This document shows positions 52,401 through 61,225 of a stretch of DNA of 64,000 nt, piece after piece. A model generated the notes under the pieces. It saw only the letters and a list, made by a program, of their open reading frames with translations. It had not been told where the DNA came from and did no database searches. Made by a program: the position numbers and the translations under genes. Every line of letters begins with the position of its first letter. Position 1 is the stretch's first letter. Source of the DNA: Pseudomonas sp. stari2 (GTDB lineage: Bacteria; Pseudomonadota; Gammaproteobacteria; Pseudomonadales; Pseudomonadaceae); NCBI RefSeq assembly GCF_040760005.1, contig NZ_CP099760.1:124001-188000 (forward strand), written 5' to 3'.

Positions 52401-53548
52401 GAGGTGGCTCCAGAGGATGGGATGGCGTTGCGCGATGTACCGAGGCGGCGCACCAGGGCGGCGCCGCGATTGCGCATCGGCATTTCGATGAAACGATAAT
52501 TCAGCTCGCTGAGCAGCACGATCAGGCTACCGGCAATCAGCAGCGTCACGACCGGATGCCCCGCCGGACTCGGCAGACCGGCACTCTGCAATCGGAAGAT
52601 CAGTTCCCGCACCAGTTGATAGGCCGGGATGTGGATCAGATAGATGCCGTAGGAGCGGCTGCCGATCCATGCCATCAGCCGCTGCACTCTACCGGCCGGC
52701 AGCAGGTAATCGCGGTTGTACGAAGCGATCCATACGAGCAGTGCGCCAAGCACGGCAATCGAGCCGATCCGATAAGAGACGAAGGTGAAACGGTCGGTGG
52801 CCATGTAGCTCAACAGCAGCGCCAGCACGATCAGCACAGTCACACCGGCCCACGGACGACGCAGGAAGGTCGGCTCCCATCGCCGCCAGGACGGCTGCGC
52901 GCTCCACATTGCCAGCAACACGCCGAGGGCCAGCGCATCGGTACGGATCACCATCAGCAGCGGCGTGCGCAGGGTGAACAGTTGCACCGCGATCAGCGCC
53001 AGCAACGCCCAGACCAGATGCTTGCGGCATACCAGAATCAGCAGCGGGAACAGCAGATAGAACTGCTCTTCCAGCGACAGGCTCCAGTACACGAAACTGC
53101 TGCCGTACTCGTAATGAAAAAAGCTGTCGGCAAATCGGAAGTTGGCGTACTGCAGCACGCCCGCCAGCGTCGCCTGCAGGTTGGCGGACAGCGTGCCGAA
53201 AGCCCCGGAGCGATTGATAAACAGGCACGCAAGCAGCATCAGCGCCAGCCATGACCAGGCCGAAGGCAACAGACGGAAGGCCCGGCGCAGCCAGAAGTTG
53301 CGCGTCTGCTCCCAGTATTCCTGGCGGGTCGAACAACCTTGCAGCGCCGGGATCAGGTTGCGGGCGATGACAAACCCGGAAATGGCAAAAAACAGGTCAA
53401 CGCCCCACCACGGCTGGGCCCAGGCGTGGATTTTTTCCAGCAATGGCACCGGATCGGTGAACAGGCTGCCCTGCATATGATGAATCAGCACACCCAGCAC
53501 TGCGATCGCTCGCAGTACTTCGATGTCCAGGATTCGTTTGCCGCTCAT
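52394..53548 (-). CDS. Acyltransferase-3 membrane protein
   Basis: 384 residues with about ten membrane helices. Family motifs: LDIEVLRAIAVLGVLIHHMQG (conserved His), WWGVDLFFAISGFVIARNL, and the RSYGIYLIHIPAYQLVRELI segment near the C-terminus. It acetylates or acylates sugar in exported polysaccharide, lipopolysaccharide or similar. It overlaps the glycosyltransferase gene by 4 nt and the methyltransferase gene by 7 nt. Confidence 0.9.
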   Translation of the reverse strand: MSGKRILDIEVLRAIAVLGVLIHHMQGSLFTDPVPLLEKIHAWAQPWWGVDLFFAISGFVIARNLIPALQGCSTRQEYWEQTRNFWLRRAFRLLPSAWSWLALMLLACLFINRSGAFGTLSANLQATLAGVLQYANFRFADSFFHYEYGSSFVYWSLSLEEQFYLLFPLLILVCRKHLVWALLALIAVQLFTLRTPLLMVIRTDALALGVLLAMWSAQPSWRRWEPTFLRRPWAGVTVLIVLALLLSYMATDRFTFVSYRIGSIAVLGALLVWIASYNRDYLLPAGRVQRLMAWIGSRSYGIYLIHIPAYQLVRELIFRLQSAGLPSPAGHPVVTLLIAGSLIVLLSELNYRFIEMPMRNRGAALVRRLGTSRNAIPSSGATSC

Positions 53549-54849
53549 GCCCGGGACACCGTTGTGTCTGCAGCGGCCCGGTGCTCGAACAACTTCGCGA
53601 GAAAGACCTGCAAACGCTGCTCGGCCACCGCCTGGCTGCAGAATGCCTGCAGGCTGCTGACCGCCCCGGCGGCCATTTGCGCATATCGCTGCGGATCGTG
53701 TTTCGCGACCTCATAGCTGTTGCGATAGGCGACGCAGACCGACGCCCAGTTGGTCATGTAGCGCAATGTGCGAAACGCCTTGCGCGGATCGTGAGGCCAT
53801 GCGGTGAGTTCGTCCGTGGACTCGACCAGGAACGCATTGTCTTCGCTCAGGTAATCGATCATCGCCGTGGTGCGCGGCGCCACCGCCGGCTTGCCGCAGG
53901 ACATGAATTCCATCAGCGGCAGGCACTGGCCTTCGCCGTAGGACGTGTTCACCACATAACGAGTGGCCTGCACCAGTCGCTCGTAGTCCGCGTCCGCGAG
54001 GTAGCCATAGATCAGCACGATGCGGCAGCGGTAGGACTGGTTCTTGTACAGGTGATGAAGGATATCGCTGAGGGCTTCTTCGGCATCGTGGTGAGTGAGT
54101 TTGAACACCAGCGTGGCGTCTTCGACCTCACGGAACGTCACGCAGAATGCACTGAGCATGTCTTCCCAGTTCTTGCGCCCGTCGCCAGGGTTGAACACCG
54201 AGGTGTACACCACGCCATCGAGCAACAACTCCTGCTCGCGGACCGGCGCCTCGAAGTCGATGCCTTTGCCACGGCGCAGATGCTTCGGGCCAAAAGCATC
54301 GAGATCGAGCTGGCGACTGTCGGCCACCAGCCCTTTGATCTTCAGGCGTACCGGCCCCGTCGAGGGATGATCTTGCAGCTGTGCGCCCCGGGCGGCAAAG
54401 CGGTCCCACACCGGCGCCGGCACCGCGACAATCGGGTAGTCGGCGCCCATGGCCTCGCGCACCGCGTTGACCGTGTAGCTGGAGTGAGTGATTGCCGCAC
54501 CGCAGGCGCGCAGCACCGTGCGCCAGTCGTTGCGTGGCTCGCCGTCGAAAGGCTCGTTCGGGATGGTGCTGAACTCCCAGGCGAATACCGGCAATGTCGG
54601 GCAAGCCAGGTGGATCGGCGTGCGATGGGGCGGCGAGAACGACAGGAACACGCATGGCTCGCCACGTGTCAGGCATTCCAGATATAGCGCGTCGACTTCG
54701 CGGGCCGGGTCCGCTACTTCCACTACGCGTCCGAGGCGTTCGAGCACCGGCCGGTATTCCTTGAGCACGAAGTAATAGCTGTACTCGGAACGGCCAAGGT
54801 TTTGCACGATGGTGTGTTGGTTGGTTTCCGAATGAATGATGATCAGCAT
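53545..54849 (-). CDS. Glycosyltransferase (first paralogue)
   Basis: 434 residues. GT-B-type: an N-terminal LIIIHSETNQHTIVQNLGRSEYSYYFVLKEYRPVLERLG segment that is shared with the next gene, a central VAWEFS-like block, DGRKNWEDMLSAFCVTF and the nucleotide-sugar-binding GEGQCLPLMEFMSCGKPAVAPRTTAMIDYL near the C-terminus. The E-x-x-x-x-x-x-E pattern of GT4-type enzymes is recognisable in EGQCLPLMEFM. Start ATG 54849, overlapping the upstream gene by 7 nt. The sugar and acceptor are unknown. Confidence 0.88.
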   Translation of the reverse strand: MLIIIHSETNQHTIVQNLGRSEYSYYFVLKEYRPVLERLGRVVEVADPAREVDALYLECLTRGEPCVFLSFSPPHRTPIHLACPTLPVFAWEFSTIPNEPFDGEPRNDWRTVLRACGAAITHSSYTVNAVREAMGADYPIVAVPAPVWDRFAARGAQLQDHPSTGPVRLKIKGLVADSRQLDLDAFGPKHLRRGKGIDFEAPVREQELLLDGVVYTSVFNPGDGRKNWEDMLSAFCVTFREVEDATLVFKLTHHDAEEALSDILHHLYKNQSYRCRIVLIYGYLADADYERLVQATRYVVNTSYGEGQCLPLMEFMSCGKPAVAPRTTAMIDYLSEDNAFLVESTDELTAWPHDPRKAFRTLRYMTNWASVCVAYRNSYEVAKHDPQRYAQMAAGAVSSLQAFCSQAVAEQRLQVFLAKLFEHRAAADTTVSRA

Positions 54850-56405
54850 GAGGCGTTTTCCGTCACGGGCGCAGCATCGGCCGCGCTTGGCGCGAGGCCG
54901 AAAAAATCCGCCAGGCGCCGCTGCACTGGGGCGAACGAGCAGTAGTCGTGCATGCGTTCGACGGCGGCGACCGACATTCGGCGATAGTCCTGCGGCTGCG
55001 CTTTGGCCATCCGGTAACTGTTCTCGTAAGCACTCTTGAGCGAGCCCCAGTCCGGTCGGTGACGCAGGGTGCGATAGATGATGCGGGTGTCCTGGGGCCA
55101 GATCGTCAGCTCTTCGCTGGACCGGACGACGAAGGCCACCGCGTCGTCGATGTAGTCTTCCATCGCCGTGTGATCCGGAGCGATCACCGGTTTGCCGCTG
55201 GACATGAACTCCATCAGCGGCAGGCACAGGCCTTCGCAACGTGACGCGTTGACGTAAAAACTGGCGGCCTGGTAGAGCCGCGCGTATTGCGGATCATCCA
55301 GGTAGCCGTGCATCACCAGCACCCGACAGGCAAACGGTGTCAGTTGCGCCAGCAAGGTCATCAGTTCGCTGTAGTAGGACGCCAGATCGTTCTGGGTGAT
55401 CTTCAACACCAGCGTCGCGTCAGGTGTTTCGCGAAAGGCCCAGCAGAACGCCGTGATCAGTTGATGCCAGTTCTTGCGGCCATCCCTGGGGTTGAACACG
55501 GTGACGTAGACCACGCCATCGACGGTGGTTTCCACCACTGCCGAAGTGTCCGGCAGGTTCAGCGGCGGTGGTTCGTCCACTGCCACTTCGTGGGGGCCGG
55601 CGATGCTCGGCAGGCGTCGTTCGAGCCAGGCATGGGCCTTGTCCGAAAACAGATCGCGAAAGCCTTCCCAGTAGCCGTGGTGCAGGTATTTCACGCGGGC
55701 CATGGGCTTGGGTTGATCGCTCGGGTTCAGCGCCCACAGACGCAGGTAATGGCGGGCAATGACCAGTCGACGCTTGAGTGTCAGGGGTGGCGGGCGCCGT
55801 GCCTCGATCTCGGCCAGTTGCTCGGCGGTCAGTGGTTTGGGCAGCAAGTCATCGGCACAGAGCCCCAGCGTACGGCTGTCGAAAATGCAGCCCTTGATCG
55901 CCAGGGTCGTTCCGGAGTTGATCGGCGCGCTGACCTGTTGCTCACGAATGGCCGCGAAGTTTTCCCACAGCGGCGTCGGCAATACCAGGACCGGAAAGTC
56001 TTCGCCCATGGCTCGGCGGATCGCCCTGGCGGTGTGGCTCGATAGCGTGATGACCCGACCTTGCCGCGCGAGCATCTGTGTCCAGTCCTGACGCTGATCA
56101 CCGTCCCACGACTCATCGGGGATGGAGTCGAACTCCCAGGCAATCACGCAGATCGTCGGGCACTCCAGGTCGGTCGGGGTATTCTGCGGCGGGGTGAAGG
56201 ACAGGAACAAACTGCTTTCGCCGGCAGCGAGCAGCTGTCGGTACAGTGGATCGACTTCGCTGCGGGTAGACACCACATGCACCCGGCCCAGGCTTTCGAG
56301 TACCGGGCGATAGGTCTTGAGCACGAAGTAGTAGCTGTATTCGGGACGCCCGAGACTCTGGCTGATGGAGCGGTCGTTGACGTCCGAGTAGAGAATGAAA
56401 TTCAT
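54843..56405 (-). CDS. Glycosyltransferase (second paralogue, with insertion)
   Basis: 520 residues. It shares with the next gene downstream the opening SLGRPEYSYYFVLKTYRPVLESLGRV, IAWEFDSIPDESWDGDQRQDW, DGRKNWHQLITAFCWAF and CEGLCLPLMEFMSSGKPVIAPDHTAMEDYI. The difference is an extra stretch of about 90 residues at about 200-300 (ARRPPPLTLKRRLVIARHYLRLWALN...) not found in the paralogue. Probably acts on a similar acceptor. First gene of the minus-strand operon; the upstream 446-bp region has no gene. ATG 56405, weak SD. Confidence 0.86.
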   Translation of the reverse strand: MNFILYSDVNDRSISQSLGRPEYSYYFVLKTYRPVLESLGRVHVVSTRSEVDPLYRQLLAAGESSLFLSFTPPQNTPTDLECPTICVIAWEFDSIPDESWDGDQRQDWTQMLARQGRVITLSSHTARAIRRAMGEDFPVLVLPTPLWENFAAIREQQVSAPINSGTTLAIKGCIFDSRTLGLCADDLLPKPLTAEQLAEIEARRPPPLTLKRRLVIARHYLRLWALNPSDQPKPMARVKYLHHGYWEGFRDLFSDKAHAWLERRLPSIAGPHEVAVDEPPPLNLPDTSAVVETTVDGVVYVTVFNPRDGRKNWHQLITAFCWAFRETPDATLVLKITQNDLASYYSELMTLLAQLTPFACRVLVMHGYLDDPQYARLYQAASFYVNASRCEGLCLPLMEFMSSGKPVIAPDHTAMEDYIDDAVAFVVRSSEELTIWPQDTRIIYRTLRHRPDWGSLKSAYENSYRMAKAQPQDYRRMSVAAVERMHDYCSFAPVQRRLADFFGLAPSAADAAPVTENASC

Positions 56406-56851
56406 GGCATCCCACAGTGCGACCACCATTCCGGCAGCCTCACGCTATGACGGCCAGGCCTCGGATCGGGTCGGTATGGCCGACATTCATCCTGTGTCCC
56501 GAAGCACGTCGTCGTTCTTGTTTTAGTGGTCAGTTTCACCCTGATACGCAACCATTCTGGCAACGCTCGGGAAACCGCGACGAGGGGCATTCTAAACACA
56601 TCCGTTCAGGGTTCGTGAACCGCCCGGCGAGAAAAAACCGGGCTACGCTGATGAGAACTGACCGGTCACGGTTTGGCCGGTTGAAATTGCTGCGCAATTG
56701 GCACAGATTGGTCACCAAACAAATACAACAACGACTTCACCCGTCTTGCACCCGGATTTACAAACGGTCTGACAGACATCCCTTCAAGCCTGTAGGGAAA
56801 GGTGAGAGTTAAAGACCAAGGGGTCGCTGTTTGAAAAGAAGTCTGTTCATC
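56406..56851. other. 446-bp region without a recognised gene, between divergent glycan genes
   Basis: It must hold the promoters of the minus-strand glycosyltransferase operon and of the plus-strand small ORF/GT gene. It contains the palindrome GGTTCGTGAACC at 56610-56621 and an AT-richer stretch than its neighbours around 56700-56780. I see no coding potential, tRNA or transposon ends. Confidence 0.6.
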
Positions 56852-57019
56852 ATGAGTTTCAGCGAACTTGTGGGACAACAAAACCAGCCGCGTTCAATGT
56901 TCGATGATTCGACAAAGAATGTGCTGCCTGCCGATTCGCCCTTCGACCTGACGAAACCGAAGCGTCTGGTGGAGCGCCGGCTGCAATTGTCTGACGCCTT
57001 GATGGAGCGTGCGCCATGA
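56852..57019 (+). CDS. Small 55-residue protein coupled to the GT4 gene
   Basis: MSFSELVGQQNQPRSMFDD..., 55 residues, charged, no membrane helix or signal. Its stop codon TGA overlaps the ATG of the next gene (ATGA at 57016-57019), a strong sign of real translation in this operon. An SD-like AAGAAG lies about 14 nt upstream of the ATG, so the start is not secure; an in-frame TTG at 56831 is the alternative. Family unrecognised. Confidence 0.45.
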   Translation: MSFSELVGQQNQPRSMFDDSTKNVLPADSPFDLTKPKRLVERRLQLSDALMERAP

Positions 57020-58428
57020 CTCGGCTGCTCGTCGAATGCACTCACGTATTCAAGAACCCGAGCGTCAACTCAGGGATTCAGCGAGTGGTGCGCAATGTCA
57101 TCAAACAACTGCCTTCGAGCGCTGAAGGTATCGAATGCATTCCGGTGGTCCTGCTCAAGGGCAAGCTGTACCGGGTGACCCGTCTGGCTCCGTTGGACTC
57201 GCCAGTGTCAAACGCCATCGTGACGTTTGGCGAACGCCTGGAACGACTGGCCCACCGCTTCGGGCAACTGTATCAACGTGTTGACCGGAGTTGCCGGACA
57301 AAACTGGCGCGCCGCGCGTTGTACGTCAGCTATCGACTGTCTGCGTTCGCCCTGTTCGGTATCCCACTGCGACTTGTCGAGAGAAACAACCGCTATCAAT
57401 TGCCTCGACGTTGCGAGCCGTTGCAGCACCAGCCGGGCGATCAACTGGTGTTGCTGGATTCGTCCTGGCATTCGGATTTCTTCCAGCATGCCGAACGGCT
57501 CAAACGCGAAGGCGTGGGCATCGTTGCAGTGATCTACGATTTGATTCCCCTGACTCACCCTCATTTTTACGAAACGCGGCTGGTGCAGGTTTTCAGCAAG
57601 TGGTTCGACTGGATCACCCGTACCGCCGATGGCTATGTGGCGATATCGGCCACGGTACGCGATCAATTGCGCGAAGAAGTGAAGCGGCGCATTGGTTCGA
57701 CACAGGCCGAAAAGCGCTGGTTCGACTATTTCCACCTGGGATCGGAACTGGATCTGCAGAGCCGCAATGCCGTTGTCGAACCGCGCCTGAAACGCGTGTT
57801 CACGACACATGAACCGGTGTTCCTGATGGTCAGTACCATCGAGCCGCGCAAGAACCACGAATATCTGCTGGATGCCTTCGATCAAGCCTGGGCTGCCGGT
57901 TCGAACGCACGACTGTGCATCGCCGGAAACATCGGCTGGAAATGCGACGCCCTGCTCAACAGGGTTCGCAACCATCCACAATTCAACCAGCGCTTGTTCA
58001 TGTTCAATGACTTGAGCGACACCAGCCTTGAACATGCCTATGCCCACGCCAGTGCATTGGTGTTTCCTTCTTACGTCGAAGGCTTCGGCCTGCCTTTGGT
58101 CGAGGCCATGCAACGCGGGTTGCCTGCGATGGGCAGCGACATTGCGGTGTTCCGTGAGATCGGCGGGGAGTTCATGGCCTATTTCGATTTGCAGGCCCCC
58201 CAGCGCCTCGCCGATCTGGTGACAGCCTTCGAGCGCAGTGGTGAGTTCCCCGCCAACCGCGATGTGAACGACTGGCAATGGATTGGCTGGCGAGAAGCCA
58301 GTCTGCAACTGGTTGAGCGTACTGCACGCCATGTGCTGCAAGCGCCAGCGGGACTTGCGAAGTCACCGGCATTGCACCTGACGATAGAAGCCCACAGACC
58401 TGACGCTGTCGTACGCTTTGGCCGCTAA
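57016..58428 (+). CDS. GT4-family glycosyltransferase
   Basis: 470 residues. An N-terminal domain with RLLVECTHVFKNPSVNSGIQRVVRNV resembles the GT4 start, and the C-terminal domain has VFLMVSTIEPRKNHEYLLDAF, AHASALVFPSYVEGFGLPLVEAMQRGLPAMGSD, the E-x7-E catalytic pattern (EGFGLPLVE). It adds a sugar to a growing surface glycan. It is on the opposite strand to the two paralogous GTs. The stop overlaps the 3' end of the convergent oxidoreductase gene by 4 nt. Confidence 0.9.
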   Translation: MTRLLVECTHVFKNPSVNSGIQRVVRNVIKQLPSSAEGIECIPVVLLKGKLYRVTRLAPLDSPVSNAIVTFGERLERLAHRFGQLYQRVDRSCRTKLARRALYVSYRLSAFALFGIPLRLVERNNRYQLPRRCEPLQHQPGDQLVLLDSSWHSDFFQHAERLKREGVGIVAVIYDLIPLTHPHFYETRLVQVFSKWFDWITRTADGYVAISATVRDQLREEVKRRIGSTQAEKRWFDYFHLGSELDLQSRNAVVEPRLKRVFTTHEPVFLMVSTIEPRKNHEYLLDAFDQAWAAGSNARLCIAGNIGWKCDALLNRVRNHPQFNQRLFMFNDLSDTSLEHAYAHASALVFPSYVEGFGLPLVEAMQRGLPAMGSDIAVFREIGGEFMAYFDLQAPQRLADLVTAFERSGEFPANRDVNDWQWIGWREASLQLVERTARHVLQAPAGLAKSPALHLTIEAHRPDAVVRFGR

Positions 58429-60449
58429 AGGTCCAGCACCAGCGGCTGGGCGCTTTGCGCCGGCACCGCACAGCAGATCAGCACTTGTCCTTCCTCCGGC
58501 ACTTCGGCCGGGGGCTGTGGATAATTCACCGCGCCGCTGATCAACCGCGTCTTGCAGGTGCCGCATGATCCTCCGCGACAGCTGAACTCGGGACGCAATC
58601 CACGGCTCTCGGCCAGTTCCAGCAGACTGCCGCCCTCGGGCTGCCACCGCGCTTCCTTGGCCGAACGCTCGAAGACCACCGGCACCGAGGTGGTGGCGGC
58701 CGGCAATTGTTCGATCACGATGGCGTCCGCATCGGCCTGGCGCTTGAGGGTCGAAGGGCCGAAGGTTTCGGCGTGGATCTGGTCGTCGCGCACGTCCAGT
58801 TCGCGCAGGCTGTCGTAAAGACCCTGGGTAAAAGCGCCGGGGCCGCAGAGCACAAAATCGATCTGATCAAATTCATCGATAAGGTTCCTCAACAAGGCAC
58901 CGTCAATGCGCCCGTGCAGGTCGTAATCCTCGCCTTCCACCAGATCAGGCTCCGGTTGACTGAGCAGGCGCAACACCCGCACCGCATCGCCAGCGTCCTC
59001 CAGCAAGCGGTCCAGCTCAGCGCGAAACGGCTGGTCGGCAAGGCTGCGGGAACTCTGGATCAGCCAGGTCGGACGAATCCGTCGGGTGCGCAGGCCCTGA
59101 TACACCACCTCGCGCAGCATCGACAGCAACGGCGTGATGCCGACCCCGGCCGCCAGCAGAACCAATGGACGACGCTCCAGCGGCGCCACGGTGAAATGCC
59201 CTTGAGGCGAGCGCGCCTCCAGCACGTCGCCGACGCGCACCTGATCGTGCAGATGCGTCGATATCCGCCCTTCACGCTTCACGCTGATCCGGAAGAAGTC
59301 ATCCGACGGTGCGCCCGAAAGACTGTAAGTGCGAATGAACACTTCACCGTCGAGAGTGAAACGCAGTGGCAGATGCTGCCCGGCCTGAAACACCGGCAGG
59401 CCGGCGCCGTCCACGGGTTCGAGGTAGAACGAACGGATGTGCCGGCTCTGCGCTTCAATCCGCGCCACCCGCAGCGGCCGCCAGCTGTCACCCAGAGCCT
59501 GGGCCTGCAAACGTGCATCGGCCTGAGCCCAGGTGCCGGTCAGCAGGCTGGTCGGCGACATGCCGTCGAAACGCCAGCGCAGGGCCAACGCGCCCGGACG
59601 CCGCACCGCTTTTTCCACCTCGAACGTCCACAACCGTTCGGCACCCTGGAAGGCTGCGATCTGCGGTCCGTCGAGAATGACTTCCGTGCGGCCGCTGAGC
59701 TGCAGCATATCGCCTGTGGAAAAGTCGATGAACAACAAGCCGGCCCGGGGATTGAGCAACAGGTTGCCGAGGGTGTTGAAGTGCAGGTTGCCGGCAAAGT
59801 CCGGGATGGTCAGGCGATTGCCCTCCACCCGCACGAAACCGGCCTGGCCGCCCCGGTGGGAAACATCCACCGAACGCTCGCCGTCAACATCGACATAACT
59901 GGCGACGAAGAAGGTGTCGGCCGTTTCGATCAGCGCAACCGCCGCGTCATCAAGCCCGTCGAAGTGCTCGGCGCGCCGGGTTTGCGGATCCGTCAGCGGC
60001 ACTCGCTGGAACTGGCGCAACTGAATGTACTGCGGGCAGTTGCCGAAGGACTGATCGACCGTCAAGTCGAAGCCGCTCGTACCCAGGTTGCCAATGTGGC
60101 CGTTGAGGCGATTGCGCCGACGGGTGTGCAACTCGATGCCGAGCAGGCCGATGGCCGCACCGGCCTGTAACTGCGCCGGGTCATCAACGGCGGGCAGGCT
60201 GTCGAAGTGCAACTGCGTCGGCTCGGGAGAGTGAGCGAAACCCGGCTCGCCCTCCAGCACGCTGGCCCACGGGCGCCCATCGGCATCCACCGCGCCGAAC
60301 AGCATGAAGGGCAATTGCTGATAGAACTGACGGTGCTGATCCGGCATCCAGGTGCGAATCACCTTGCGACCGAATTCCTCCATGCGCTCGGCAACGCCGA
60401 CCTGCACTTGCAGTTGTCGCTCGCCGGCGTGCCAGGGTGAACGTTCCAT
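58425..60449 (-). CDS. PNPOx-FNR-ferredoxin fusion oxidoreductase
   Basis: 674 residues. An N-terminal pyridoxamine-5'-phosphate-oxidase-like split barrel (about 20-290; FMLFGAVDADGRPWASVLEG, FIDFSTGDMLQLSG) is followed by a ferredoxin-NADP reductase-type FAD/NAD module (about 330-560; RTYSLSGAPSD, LLAAGVGITPLLSML) and a C-terminal plant-type [2Fe-2S] domain with Cys pattern CRGGSCGTC...C. A complete electron chain in one polypeptide, as in flavohemoprotein-like reductases but with a PNPOx head instead of a globin. GAGAGG precedes ATG 60449. Substrate unknown. Confidence 0.88.
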   Translation of the reverse strand: MERSPWHAGERQLQVQVGVAERMEEFGRKVIRTWMPDQHRQFYQQLPFMLFGAVDADGRPWASVLEGEPGFAHSPEPTQLHFDSLPAVDDPAQLQAGAAIGLLGIELHTRRRNRLNGHIGNLGTSGFDLTVDQSFGNCPQYIQLRQFQRVPLTDPQTRRAEHFDGLDDAAVALIETADTFFVASYVDVDGERSVDVSHRGGQAGFVRVEGNRLTIPDFAGNLHFNTLGNLLLNPRAGLLFIDFSTGDMLQLSGRTEVILDGPQIAAFQGAERLWTFEVEKAVRRPGALALRWRFDGMSPTSLLTGTWAQADARLQAQALGDSWRPLRVARIEAQSRHIRSFYLEPVDGAGLPVFQAGQHLPLRFTLDGEVFIRTYSLSGAPSDDFFRISVKREGRISTHLHDQVRVGDVLEARSPQGHFTVAPLERRPLVLLAAGVGITPLLSMLREVVYQGLRTRRIRPTWLIQSSRSLADQPFRAELDRLLEDAGDAVRVLRLLSQPEPDLVEGEDYDLHGRIDGALLRNLIDEFDQIDFVLCGPGAFTQGLYDSLRELDVRDDQIHAETFGPSTLKRQADADAIVIEQLPAATTSVPVVFERSAKEARWQPEGGSLLELAESRGLRPEFSCRGGSCGTCKTRLISGAVNYPQPPAEVPEEGQVLICCAVPAQSAQPLVLDL

Positions 60450-60494
60450 GACGACCTCTCCCCCACGCCAGCGGCGCAGTCTGGATGGTGAACC

Positions 60495-61121
60495 TCAGGC
60501 GCTGGTTTGCAGACCGGCGACAGTGCGTGGCATGCCGATGAAACCGGGCAATGCTTCAACCCGCGCCAGCCAGGCGCGCACGTTGCCGTAGTCGTCCAGC
60601 GACACATTGCCTTCCGGCGCATGGGCGATGTAGCTGTAGGCCGAAACGTCGGCGATGGTCGGCTCGCTGCCGACCAGGAACGGAGTCTTGCCCAGTTCCA
60701 GATCCATCACCTTCAGCAGGTTGTGCGCACGGGTGATCGCTTCATCTGCATTCAGCTTCGCCCCGAACACCGTAACCAAGCGGGCCGCTGCCGGACCAAA
60801 GGCAATCGGCCCCGCCGCTGCCGACAGCCAGCGCTGGACGCGCGCCGCGCCGACCGGGTCGCTCGGCAGCCAACGACCGTTACCGTACTTCTGCGCCAGA
60901 TACACCAGAATCGCATTGGAATCGGCCAGCACCACACCATTGTCATCAATGGCCGGCACTTGCCCGAAGCTGTTGATCGCCAGGTAATCAGGTTGTTTGT
61001 GCTCGCCTTTGGCCAGATCAACGAAGATCAATTCGGTCGGCAATTGCAGCAGGGACAGCATCAGCTCGACGCGGTGGGCGTGGCCGGAACGCGGGAAGTT
61101 GTAGAGTTTGATCGCTTGCAT
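60495..61121 (-). CDS. Glutathione S-transferase family protein
   Basis: 208 residues. N-terminal thioredoxin-like domain ([23 protein letters not shown], then [24 protein letters not shown], the cis-Pro and GSH gamma-glutamyl loop DSNAI) and a C-terminal helical domain (about 90-205; [24 protein letters not shown], the N-capping box TIADVS). It conjugates or otherwise uses glutathione. GGAG lies 6 nt before ATG 61121. Adjacent to the fusion oxidoreductase on the same strand (45 nt), so possibly one transcript. Confidence 0.92.
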   Translation of the reverse strand: MQAIKLYNFPRSGHAHRVELMLSLLQLPTELIFVDLAKGEHKQPDYLAINSFGQVPAIDDNGVVLADSNAILVYLAQKYGNGRWLPSDPVGAARVQRWLSAAAGPIAFGPAAARLVTVFGAKLNADEAITRAHNLLKVMDLELGKTPFLVGSEPTIADVSAYSYIAHAPEGNVSLDDYGNVRAWLARVEALPGFIGMPRTVAGLQTSA

Positions 61122-61225
61122 GGTCGACTCCGCTGGACGTTTGCGTCGCCCGAAATGGGCGACAACCATGGCAGCCATCTTCCACCTAGCGTAAAAACAA
61201 CAGAATCACCAGAAAACGCAATCCA

